A stretch of 64,000 nucleotides of DNA from Pseudovibrio exalbescens DSM 16456 (GTDB taxonomy: Bacteria; Pseudomonadota; Alphaproteobacteria; Rhizobiales; Stappiaceae). The position numbers and the translations under genes were made by a program. Positions 54,622 through 62,459 of this stretch are shown piece by piece. The notes below the pieces were generated by a model that saw nothing but the letters and a program-made list of their open reading frames with translations, was not told the DNA's origin and searched no databases. The DNA lies in NCBI RefSeq assembly GCF_000422785.1, contig NZ_AUGS01000019.1:1-64000 (forward strand), written 5' to 3'. Numbering within the stretch: position 1 is the stretch's first letter; each line of letters begins with the position of its first letter.

Positions 54622-54639
54622 CCTATTATAAATAATAGG
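54622..54639. promoter_or_regulatory. Palindrome in the MFS/AraC divergent promoter
   Basis: CCTATTA-TAAA-TAATAGG is a perfect 7-bp inverted repeat in the 103 bp between the two genes. It is a likely site for the AraC-type regulator or overlaps the promoters; AraC sites are usually direct repeats, so a dimeric reading needs care. Confidence 0.5.
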
Positions 54640-54672
54640 ACAACTTATTTACATAATCGGACAGTCTCCACG

Positions 54673-55464
54673 ATGTGGCTTGATCAACACACCAAATTTG
54701 ACGTTGACGCGGTACCTCATCCGGTTTTTGGGATCGCGGCGAACATCCTGTCACATCACGATTCCGGATTGCATGCCCATCGGGTGTCCCAAATTCTGTT
54801 CACCAGACAGGGCTGTGTGACGATCACTCTGAACACGACACTATGCCTTTTGCCGCCCACCCGCGCGGCTTGGATTCCCGCTGCCATTCCTCATCGTGCA
54901 CAAATCAAGTCCGCCGTTGACTACAGGTCTGTGTATTTCGCAACAGATGTGCTTGAAGACATGCCAAAGGATGTCGAAATCCTTGAGGTCTCCGAGGTTC
55001 TGCGCGCCACGCTGGAGCGCATCGCCCAGGCATCTCTGGAGAAGGATTGGAGCAAAGGCCCGGCTCGGAATCTTCTCGCCGTTTGCATGGATGAAATCCG
55101 TAGGGCACCACGCGTTCCCACTCGGTTGCCGCTTCCTTCCGATCCGCGGTTGGCAACCTTGGAAATTGCCGATCTGCCCCCTTCCCTCGGCCGTCTACGG
55201 CGCCAAATTGGGGCTAGCGAAAAAACCATAGGACGGATTTTTCAGCGCGAGACCGGCATGTCCTATCAGCAATGGCGACAACAATGGAGACTGATGAAGG
55301 CCGTCGAGTTGTTGGCGGCCGGCTCTCGGATCTCCGAGATTGCTCAGGAACTCGGGTTTTCCAGCGACAGTGCGTTCATCTCGTTTTTCAAACATTCGAC
55401 AGGAACAACCCCAAGAGCCTATTTGCGCTCATTAAACACATTAAGCAGCTCAGCTTCTGTCTAG
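54673..55464 (+). CDS. AraC-family transcriptional regulator (NimR-like)
   Basis: This 263-residue regulator has a cupin-type N-terminal sensor (HRVSQILFTRQGCVTITL, PTRAAWIPAAIPHRA) and a C-terminal double HTH: SEKTIGRIFQRETGMSYQQW, then ISEIAQELGFSSDSAFISFF and TGTTPRAYLRS. The layout is that of E. coli NimR, which controls an adjacent MFS exporter. That comparison fits the divergent MFS gene here. The inducer is not known. Confidence 0.9.
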   Translation: MWLDQHTKFDVDAVPHPVFGIAANILSHHDSGLHAHRVSQILFTRQGCVTITLNTTLCLLPPTRAAWIPAAIPHRAQIKSAVDYRSVYFATDVLEDMPKDVEILEVSEVLRATLERIAQASLEKDWSKGPARNLLAVCMDEIRRAPRVPTRLPLPSDPRLATLEIADLPPSLGRLRRQIGASEKTIGRIFQRETGMSYQQWRQQWRLMKAVELLAAGSRISEIAQELGFSSDSAFISFFKHSTGTTPRAYLRSLNTLSSSASV

Positions 55465-55925
55465 CCTCGGCATTCACAGAAACGCCCACCACCACCTCTG
55501 TCACATAGTCAGAAAATCGCGACGCTCATAATCAGAGCTGGACGAAAGGCCATACTGAGCAAAGCCCGTAGTCTGGAATCGGCTGATGCCGGCACGATGG
55601 CTCTTTGATGAAAGCCCGCACGCACTTTCTTTCTGTTTGAACGCTGAACATCCGTGTTTCGTTCAATCGCCGCATAGCCGGCGAAAATTGTAGTGCACGG
55701 AATGCTACGCCATCCAACAAACTTGGTTGTCAAACTTCCTTGAGAACGCACCGGTAAGTCGCACGAACCGGCGCATGCTCCTACGCAAAGGTTGAGCCGT
55801 TCGATACATGAGGCCGAAACCTCGTCTTCACGCAACTTGCCTTCCCCTCCCGCACAACGAAAGCGCCGCTGTCAGCCCGGTACTAAATCGCACAGACAGG
55901 GACCCAAAACGCATGCAAACGCCGC
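55465..55925. other. Intergenic region, no supported gene
   Basis: About 460 bp between the AraC gene and the stop of the RhtX-like gene. Several short frames exist on the minus strand (55509-55835), none convincing. No terminator with a T tract is obvious. Confidence 0.35.
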
Positions 55926-57221
55926 TTATTGTCTTGCGTCTACTGGCGTTTGTGTCGGCGCCTTGGGGTGGGCGGACAAAAGCCACGCGCACATGAGAAC
56001 GGCCAGACCGGACAGGACAGTGGCAAAGACGAACAAGGTGTTGTAGCCCGCATAGTCCGCCAGAACGCCGGAAAGGCTTGATCCCACCAGATAAACGATC
56101 AGTTGCGCGCAGGCCAACAAGGTGAAGTCCGTGCCGGGCTGGTCCTTGGAGGCCACAGACATGAAAAGAGAATAGAGAACGACGATCTCCATGTAGCGAA
56201 TAAACGTCTGGAATACAGCGGCGCTCATGACGGGCATTATGCCCTCCATCCACCCGATAGCATGAAGGGCGAACAGGCTGAAACAAATTGTTCTCAACAG
56301 GCCCAGGGTGATCAGCGCTCGTTGGGTCTTATGACCCCTCATCAAGGCAACGGCAAGGCCAGACCCGATGATGCCGGCGGTAGCGGCGGACGCACCGGAC
56401 AAGTAGCCGATCCAGGACAGGGGCAATCCAGCATCCACCAGATACGGCCCTTCCATTGCCTTTACAAAGCCTTCACTGGCCCGAAACAGCAAGGCCACAA
56501 TCAAAACCTGCACCGCTTCAGGGCGCTTGAAAAATGCGCTGATGGAGGGTTTGTGCAGGCCAGACCGGGCGGGGCCTCCTGCCGATGTGCCATTGTGCTC
56601 CTCCATTAACGGGGTCACGAGAAGCGGCAGTAAACTCAGCGCGGCCACAAACAACAGGGTTGGCGTCCAGCCTACTGTTTCAAACATAACGAGTGACAGG
56701 GTACCGCCAATCACCACGCCAAAGGCAACAGCGCCGCCCTGACACGCGTTGCCAATGCCCCGCGTCTGGGCGGTGAGGTTTTGCGTTGCATAACCATCCG
56801 AAGCGATGTCCTGGGTCGACATGGCCACTGCCAGCAGGGTGCAGATCAAGAACAACCCCATCACGTCCGTTGGCTCTAGGAATGCCATCAGCGCAATGCC
56901 GGCAGAGGTAATCACCTGCATGGGCACAATCCAGCTGCGCCGATGACCTATGTTCATGAGCTGGATCCGGTCCACCAGCGGTGCCCAGAGAAACTTTAAA
57001 ACCAGCGGCAACATCAAAAGAGAAAACAGGCCGATGGTGCTTTTGGAAACCCCGTAGTTGCGTAGGACCGGTGGCAATGCGGCGGCGATCAGATAGGTCG
57101 GGATGCCCTGAGCAAGATACAGGCCGGCCAGCGTGACGTAAATCTTGAGGTTGTTGGCGTTGGGGTGACCTGGCGTTTCAGGAAGGCCTGGTGCCACAAG
57201 CGGGTCCTTTGGTTTCATCAT
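55926..57221 (-). CDS. Siderophore MFS importer (RhtX/FptX-like)
   Basis: This 431-residue twelve-helix transporter is related to AmpG/RhtX-type inner-membrane carriers that import ferric siderophores as single proteins. It has GLYLAQGIPTYLIAAALPPV (TM1), LPLVLKFLWAPLVDRI, and STQDIASDGYATQNLTA, typical of the AmpG/RhtX branch. It follows the TonB receptor and the reductase on the same strand. The ATGATG start at 57216-57221 follows GACGAGG. Together the three genes form a complete uptake route without biosynthesis genes, suggesting import of siderophores made by others. Confidence 0.85.
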   Translation of the reverse strand: MMKPKDPLVAPGLPETPGHPNANNLKIYVTLAGLYLAQGIPTYLIAAALPPVLRNYGVSKSTIGLFSLLMLPLVLKFLWAPLVDRIQLMNIGHRRSWIVPMQVITSAGIALMAFLEPTDVMGLFLICTLLAVAMSTQDIASDGYATQNLTAQTRGIGNACQGGAVAFGVVIGGTLSLVMFETVGWTPTLLFVAALSLLPLLVTPLMEEHNGTSAGGPARSGLHKPSISAFFKRPEAVQVLIVALLFRASEGFVKAMEGPYLVDAGLPLSWIGYLSGASAATAGIIGSGLAVALMRGHKTQRALITLGLLRTICFSLFALHAIGWMEGIMPVMSAAVFQTFIRYMEIVVLYSLFMSVASKDQPGTDFTLLACAQLIVYLVGSSLSGVLADYAGYNTLFVFATVLSGLAVLMCAWLLSAHPKAPTQTPVDARQ

Positions 57222-57251
57222 GCGCCTCGTCTCGCAAGGGACAGGAAAGAA

Positions 57252-57280
57252 ACCACCCCGGCCGCAACGATCGGGGTGGT
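57252..57280 (-). terminator. Attenuator-like hairpin between receptor and importer genes
   Basis: ACCACCCCG (57252-57260) and CGGGGTGGT (57272-57280) form a perfect 9-bp GC-rich stem, followed on the minus strand by TTCTTTCC. It lies between the receptor stop and the importer start, so it may lower expression of the importer or stabilise the receptor mRNA. Confidence 0.6.
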
Positions 57281-57292
57281 AGCACGTCGACG

Positions 57293-59452
57293 TTAGAAAC
57301 GGATCTTGTGCTGCAAGGTAATCACGCGCCCCTGCCCGGCCACCTTGTACCCACGCACGGCCGTGGCCGTAGGGTTGGTGTAATCGGTATCAAACACGTT
57401 TCGCACCGCAAAAGAGAACTCTCCCGCATCTCCGAAGTCCTTGGAAAGACCGAGGTTCAAGAGCGTTGCACCTTTAAGCTCCTGCTCGTCGTTTTGTGGG
57501 CGTGCCTTGCGACCGGAGAAATACTCAACTTCCGCCCGGGCCAAAAAGTCGTGGGGCAGCAGCCATTCGCCATAAAGGCTGGACGTGAACCTGTTCGGCA
57601 CGCGGTTGTTTGGCAGCCGAGTGTTCAGGTCGCCGGTGCCCTCACCATCATACAAACCATCGGTGTAGGCAAACGTGCCGCCCACCGTCACCGTGTCAAG
57701 CACGTCGTAGGCGGCGGTGACTTCCGCACCCCACACCATTTCTTCTTGCTGGCTCACCTGGTTAGCATCGATGTCAAAGGTTGTGCCGTTATCGGAAGTG
57801 GAGATGTAGCCACTAACGGTGCCGCGGAAACCGCCCCCGTCGCCGCGCAAACCGGCTTCATAGGAGTTGACGATCTGAGGCTCCGGCGCGATATCCGCAT
57901 AGTCGAAATTCCGCTGACCGCCCAACAGCTTGCCCAGCTCCGATGTAGAGTTCAGCCCCGCGCGGCGGGTGAAGGCGCCAATATCGGTCAGCGAGTAACC
58001 CTGCGAAAAATTACCAAAGGCCTGCAGATTCTCCGTGATGTCGACCACCGCTCCAATATTAAAGGTGGGCGAGTTGTAGGAAAAAGAACCGCCCGCAACG
58101 TTGACTGCCGGAATGACAGGCAAGAGCGAAGACTTGTAGGTGGGCCGGGTAAAATCATCCACATTCAGAAAGAACTGATCGAACCGGGCCCCTCCTTGCA
58201 GGCGCACCCGCTCATGAACCGGCACTTCCAGTTGCGCAAAGGCGGCAAACTGGTTCTGTGTCATTGGCGCAATGGCGTCCGCCCCATCGGCAAACTGCTG
58301 GGTTGTGTGATCAAAGCTGTATTCCGTGCCCCATGTTATAGCAGCGCCGTCAAACACCTGATCCAGCTGCGTATGGACAGTGGCAGAAAGCCCGGCCCGC
58401 TTTGCCTTGAGAACCGTCTGGTTAAACTTTTCGGTGCCGTTCACCGTGTAGACAAAGCTGTTTGCGACCGGATCATACGCAGTAAAGGGCGATTGCTTTT
58501 CGATGTTGTTGAAAAAGCCCTTCAGTTCCAGCTCCCCGAGGGCGAAATCGGATTCGCTCATCGCGGCGCTGAGATACTGCGAGTTCTCTTCGGCAGGCTC
58601 GCCGGTATAATCGGTGCCAAAGTCCGACGATACCGGATCTGTGGTGTAGTTGCTAAGGTAGTCGGGGTCCTGCCGGAAATAGGTCCAGTCCGCCGTTACG
58701 TCAAACCGGCGTGTCCCCTCTTCAAAGCCCAAACCGCCGAACAGATTGAACTGCTTGGCCCGGTCCATGCCCCCTTGGCCCAACAACACATCGGAGGGCA
58801 TCTCCCGGCCGGCTCCGTCGTAGGCGCGCTGCGTAAACTCCCCCGACCCACTGAAAAAATAGTCAATCCGATCGTGGCGGCCCTCCACGCTCAGGCTTGC
58901 GCTTGGCGCCAGTGACTTTGCCGGGTTTTCAGTATGGGCGCTCAAGCCGGTAGTCAACGAAACCTCCGGGGTTTCACTCCAACCGCGCTTGGTGATGATG
59001 TTGATCGTGCCCCCGGTCGCATCGGCGCCATAAAGGCTTGATGCCCCGTTGATCACCTCGATGCGCTCGACCGTATTGATGTCAATCAAAGACAGGATAC
59101 GGCTATTCTTGCGCAGCGGCGTGTTGCGGGCAACGCCGTCCACCATTATCAGCACATTGCGCCCACGAAAGGTTTCGGAACCGCCTGACAGCGTCTGGTT
59201 TGACCGCTGAAAGCCGGGCACCAGCGTGGAAATGACATCCGTCAGATCCCGCGAGCCGTAACCGACTTCCTGAATTTGCTGCTGGTTGATGACAACGACA
59301 GACTGCGCCACCGCCGCCAGTTCACTTGACGTTCGGTTGGCCGTAACAATGATTTCATCAAGGAGCAGAGCGCCGTCGTCTGCTTGCTGCGCGGCTGCCG
59401 GGGCCACAGCCAATCCGGAAAACAGCGCAAGGACAAGTGTTCTCGATGTCAT
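57293..59452 (-). CDS. TonB-dependent siderophore receptor
   Basis: This 719-residue outer-membrane receptor has a signal peptide (LVLALFSGLAVAPAAAQ) and a TonB-box-like LLLDEIIVTANR. The plug domain has VLIMVDGVARNTPL, IDINTVERIEVINGASSLYG and ATGGTINIITKRG. The 22-strand barrel follows and ends in the aromatic residue of KIRF, as expected for outer-membrane insertion. The start is the ATG at 59450-59452; an upstream frame extension has no support. It lies between the SIP reductase and the RhtX-like importer genes. Confidence 0.93.
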   Translation of the reverse strand: MTSRTLVLALFSGLAVAPAAAQQADDGALLLDEIIVTANRTSSELAAVAQSVVVINQQQIQEVGYGSRDLTDVISTLVPGFQRSNQTLSGGSETFRGRNVLIMVDGVARNTPLRKNSRILSLIDINTVERIEVINGASSLYGADATGGTINIITKRGWSETPEVSLTTGLSAHTENPAKSLAPSASLSVEGRHDRIDYFFSGSGEFTQRAYDGAGREMPSDVLLGQGGMDRAKQFNLFGGLGFEEGTRRFDVTADWTYFRQDPDYLSNYTTDPVSSDFGTDYTGEPAEENSQYLSAAMSESDFALGELELKGFFNNIEKQSPFTAYDPVANSFVYTVNGTEKFNQTVLKAKRAGLSATVHTQLDQVFDGAAITWGTEYSFDHTTQQFADGADAIAPMTQNQFAAFAQLEVPVHERVRLQGGARFDQFFLNVDDFTRPTYKSSLLPVIPAVNVAGGSFSYNSPTFNIGAVVDITENLQAFGNFSQGYSLTDIGAFTRRAGLNSTSELGKLLGGQRNFDYADIAPEPQIVNSYEAGLRGDGGGFRGTVSGYISTSDNGTTFDIDANQVSQQEEMVWGAEVTAAYDVLDTVTVGGTFAYTDGLYDGEGTGDLNTRLPNNRVPNRFTSSLYGEWLLPHDFLARAEVEYFSGRKARPQNDEQELKGATLLNLGLSKDFGDAGEFSFAVRNVFDTDYTNPTATAVRGYKVAGQGRVITLQHKIRF

Positions 59453-59593
59453 GGCGAGCCACCTTTTATTGTGTTTCAGGGATTTACAGTGGCTTGGCGA
59501 CAGCGCGCCTGGCTGGGTAACGGGGCGCACATTACATAGCTGAATATTGCATTCAAGTTTAAGTGCGCAGAACCAAAACACCCGCCGCGAAGC

Positions 59594-59609
59594 GTTGCAT
59601 TATTGCAAC
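59594..59609. promoter_or_regulatory. Palindrome upstream of the TonB receptor
   Basis: GTTGCA-TTAT-TGCAAC is a perfect 6-bp inverted repeat about 140 bp upstream of the receptor start. AT-rich TTGCA...TGCAA palindromes are used by some alphaproteobacterial iron regulators (Fur/Irr types), so it may control iron uptake. No match to a known consensus can be claimed. Confidence 0.4.
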
Positions 59610-59687
59610 TATTAACTAATAGGAATTGGGGGGGGGTGATCATGGCAGGCACCCCACCGCGCGAGCAGCTATATGCGCCCGCGGCTG

Positions 59688-60755
59688 TTAGATGGCGTTT
59701 TTTACTTGGCCCTTGCGCCAATAGCTGATGGCGAACTGACGGCCCTTTGGCAGCTTCAAATCTGCCTTGAAAAGTCTGCGCATTTTCTGCGCCGTTGCGT
59801 GTTCGCCTGCAAACCACGCGAATTGCGGCGGCGCGACCGCGCTCAAGGATTTGGCAAGATCAGGGAGGACCTCGTTAAACTCTCGCGCAGGCACGGCGCG
59901 CATCTCCAGCGCAGTATCGGGAAGATACTGTTTCAGGTCGGAAACACTTGCTGCTTCGCCCACAAGATGCCCTTTTGTGCCTTCCGGCAGGCAGGCCACC
60001 ATTCGCGCTAAGGCCGGCACGGCCGTCTTGTCAGCACACAGAAGAACCGAGGCGGCGTTTTCAGGAAGTTCGCCCCCTGCAGGACCCAAAAGCCCGATGA
60101 CCGCGCCCGTTTCAGCGCTGGCCGCCCATTCAGCGATTCGGCCGCCACGGTGTCGCACCACATCAATCTCTACCTCTGATGTTGAAGGCGTAACGGATTT
60201 GATGGTGTAGTAGCGCACGTGCAGGGCATCGGCGCCTTCTGGCCATTGCGTCAACCCGTTGGGGTGCACCTGCGGCCAAACAGGCTCGGCTGCCGGGTTC
60301 AATGGCAGCATCAGTTTGACATGAAAGCCCGGACCTGAAAGCGGGGTCACATCGGTATCGCCCGCAAGCCGCAAGCGAATGAGGCCGGCCATGGGCTCGC
60401 AGCGGCCAACTAGGCGCATCTGATAAAACCCAGCCGGATACCGGGCCTCGGATGACGCTGAGGCCGCATCGCTCCAGAGCATCTCTTCCATGACACCGGG
60501 GTAAATCTCTGCCAGATGTTCAGCAACGGCCTCCTTCAACAGGTAGACCATCGGCTGGCTTTCGCCGACAACTGTCGCAAGAAAGGTTCGGTCGCTGGAG
60601 GACACCTGTATTTTGTTGGCCCCTAGATCAATTTCCATTGCACCAGCACCGGTTTCGTTCACCGTTGCATTATGCTCCCGCGCGTGCTCAGCCAGTGTTT
60701 TAACTGCACGGGCTGGTTCAGACACAGCAATGGTAGTCGAGGCGCGATAGGCCAT
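59688..60755 (-). CDS. DUF2218-siderophore-interacting protein fusion (ferric-siderophore reductase)
   Basis: This 355-residue protein has two parts. Residues 1-95 are a DUF2218 domain (VKTLAEHAREHNATVNETG ... IDLGANKIQVSSSD). Residues ~105-355 are the SIP/ViuB flavoprotein with an FAD domain (VRYYTIKSVTP, VVRHRGGRIAEWA) and a C-terminal SIP domain (VLLCADKTAVPALARM, WFAGEHATAQKMRRLF). SIP proteins reduce ferric siderophores in the cytoplasm to release iron. The DUF2218-SIP order is known in proteobacteria. It is the first gene of the leftward siderophore set, 235 bp before the receptor. Confidence 0.9.
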   Translation of the reverse strand: MAYRASTTIAVSEPARAVKTLAEHAREHNATVNETGAGAMEIDLGANKIQVSSSDRTFLATVVGESQPMVYLLKEAVAEHLAEIYPGVMEEMLWSDAASASSEARYPAGFYQMRLVGRCEPMAGLIRLRLAGDTDVTPLSGPGFHVKLMLPLNPAAEPVWPQVHPNGLTQWPEGADALHVRYYTIKSVTPSTSEVEIDVVRHRGGRIAEWAASAETGAVIGLLGPAGGELPENAASVLLCADKTAVPALARMVACLPEGTKGHLVGEAASVSDLKQYLPDTALEMRAVPAREFNEVLPDLAKSLSAVAPPQFAWFAGEHATAQKMRRLFKADLKLPKGRQFAISYWRKGQVKNAI

Positions 60756-61197
60756 ACAAGGTCCCTTGATTTCTTGAGCACTGCAGCAGCGGCCCTTTTT
60801 AAGAGACTTTGCGGTGATAGGACAAGAAAAACCTCCATGGTTTGCCGGGGTGTTGATAGCCCAAGCGCGCGTCCTGTTAGCTCCATGTCAGCCCCATGCG
60901 GCCCGACGCCACGAAGTGAGTGACAGGTTCTTACATACGGACTTGACGACAGGCGCACCTGACCGTCGCTTGTTGCCCCACCACCTCAAGAGCATGTGCC
61001 GACCCTGCGCCAAGGTGTAACCTCAAAGCTATAAAGTCACCGGTAAGAATTTAAAAAATAACACTCTCGTGCGTGGTAAGCATATGCGGCGCAAACGGCC
61101 ATGAGATGGCCAATCATGAGCAAGCGCGAGTCGCAGGCGCGTGGAGGGGATGGTTAGGCGAGTTTGGCCGGGTGGCGGCGCCTGTTCTTGCTACTGG
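60756..61197. other. Intergenic region, no supported gene
   Basis: About 440 bp separate the SIP gene from the upstream TIGR03032 gene on the same strand. It should contain the promoter of the siderophore genes. I see no clear Fur or RirA box or gene here. Confidence 0.4.
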
Positions 61198-62283
61198 TCA
61201 CGCAAACTCGCTTTCCTTGCTCCACGTGATCAAATTCGCGATTTCGCGCGTTCCCGGTGCGATTGCCATTGGACATTTGTAACCCGGAATGGCTGTCACA
61301 TCATAAAGCTCCATGACGGGCCCATCGATCCGGAACCAGTTTACACAGGTCCCCTTCGAGATATCGATGATCTGAATGCCGCACCACGCTTCACTATCGG
61401 CCTCGACCAAACGGTCGTCGAGGGCAAGCCCTTCGAAACGCTTGTAACGCGGACGGGACAAGCCAACAAACGCATATCCGCCATAAAAGGACAGCCCTCT
61501 CAAAAAGCCCGGACAGAACGCACGGGGCTTGAAGGTGCCCATTCCTGTTTCGAGGCTTTCAACAACGCCTATTTCGCCTGTACCTGAGTTGGCAATCCAT
61601 AGTTCCCCGTCATGCCACCGGGGCGAATGGGGCATGGATAACCCTTCGCATACAATTTTGTTGGATCGTACATCAATGACCACACCGCCGTCCGCCCTGC
61701 GGTCTCGCCAGCCGTCAATCGTGTTGGAACGGGAAAGAGCTGTGACGTGGGTCACCTCTCCCTCTTGCGAAATGGCCATCCCGTTAAGGTGGCATCGATC
61801 CTCGTCAACGATTGCGTCGATAAATGGCGGCTTCCAGATGGGGACGAAACTATGCCGTGCCGACGTGGTGGCGATGCAGTTGAATCTGGTATTGACGAAC
61901 AGCACTCGGTCATTCCGATCCCGCACGATATCGTGACTGTCCAGGCTTCCCGTATTATGAATCTGGCGCGGCACAAAACACGCATCGAAGATCTGGTTGG
62001 CCCTTTCATTGGCCGCCAATGTATTTTCCATGTACCAGATCTGTGATCCTGCACTTAACAGCAAACCGCCCTTGGCATTGTAGTAAAGACCCATTGGCTT
62101 GGAGGCACCGCATTGGTGGAGTTGAATGCCTCCATCTGGCTTGCGTCCCAGAAAGTAAAGAATGCCGGACTGATAGGAAGAAAAGGCGAGAGAAATATTG
62201 TGTTTTGACAGAAACTCCGTCAATCCGCCGGACCCGCTGTACTCGTTGAGATCCTTGGTCTGCTCTTTTTTACCATCCGCCAT
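61198..62283 (-). CDS. TIGR03032 family protein
   Basis: This 361-residue protein of the TIGR03032 (DUF4915) family is soluble and has no signal peptide. The family is probably a beta-propeller. Characteristic segments are SGGLTEFLSKHNISLAFSSY near the N terminus, the blades with VPRQIHNTGSLDSHDI and RVLFVNTRFNCIAT, then DRCHLNGMAISQEGEVTHVT, LSMPHSPRWHDGELWIANSG and FCPGFLRGLSF. Members are known from cyanobacteria and marine proteobacteria; no biochemical role is established. It follows an autotransporter gene on the same strand across two strong hairpins. Confidence 0.85.
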   Translation of the reverse strand: MADGKKEQTKDLNEYSGSGGLTEFLSKHNISLAFSSYQSGILYFLGRKPDGGIQLHQCGASKPMGLYYNAKGGLLLSAGSQIWYMENTLAANERANQIFDACFVPRQIHNTGSLDSHDIVRDRNDRVLFVNTRFNCIATTSARHSFVPIWKPPFIDAIVDEDRCHLNGMAISQEGEVTHVTALSRSNTIDGWRDRRADGGVVIDVRSNKIVCEGLSMPHSPRWHDGELWIANSGTGEIGVVESLETGMGTFKPRAFCPGFLRGLSFYGGYAFVGLSRPRYKRFEGLALDDRLVEADSEAWCGIQIIDISKGTCVNWFRIDGPVMELYDVTAIPGYKCPMAIAPGTREIANLITWSKESEFA

Positions 62284-62327
62284 GATACTTTACTCTCTGC
62301 TGTTCACCATCTTGCACGGACCAACCG

Positions 62328-62382
62328 GCCTCCTGTGGAGGGATGCGTCCCTCCACAGGAGGCTCGCAACAGGCCGGCCTGT
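62328..62382. repeat. Two strong adjacent hairpins between autotransporter and TIGR03032 genes
   Basis: GCCTCCTGTGGAGGGA (62328-62343) and TCCCTCCACAGGAGGC (62348-62363) form a perfect 16-bp stem with a TGCG loop. Six bases later ACAGGCCGGCCTGT (62369-62382) is a perfect 14-bp palindrome. There is no T tract on either side, so they may stabilise or process mRNA, or bind a protein, and not simply end transcription. Confidence 0.65.
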
Positions 62383-62459
62383 AACAAGAAATCCGCGCCC
62401 CTTAACTCACCTCGGTGGTACAGTAATGGGCGCGGAAGCCATTGACATCCCTTGAATTT

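Noticed and set aside
57191-58915. 574-codon plus-strand frame
   Set aside because: Antisense to the TonB receptor gene, which has strong family evidence; the long frame comes from codon bias.
59629-59637. Run of G residues near the TonB receptor promoter
   Set aside because: A possible phase-variable tract was considered, but it is not between promoter elements I can place, nor inside a gene.
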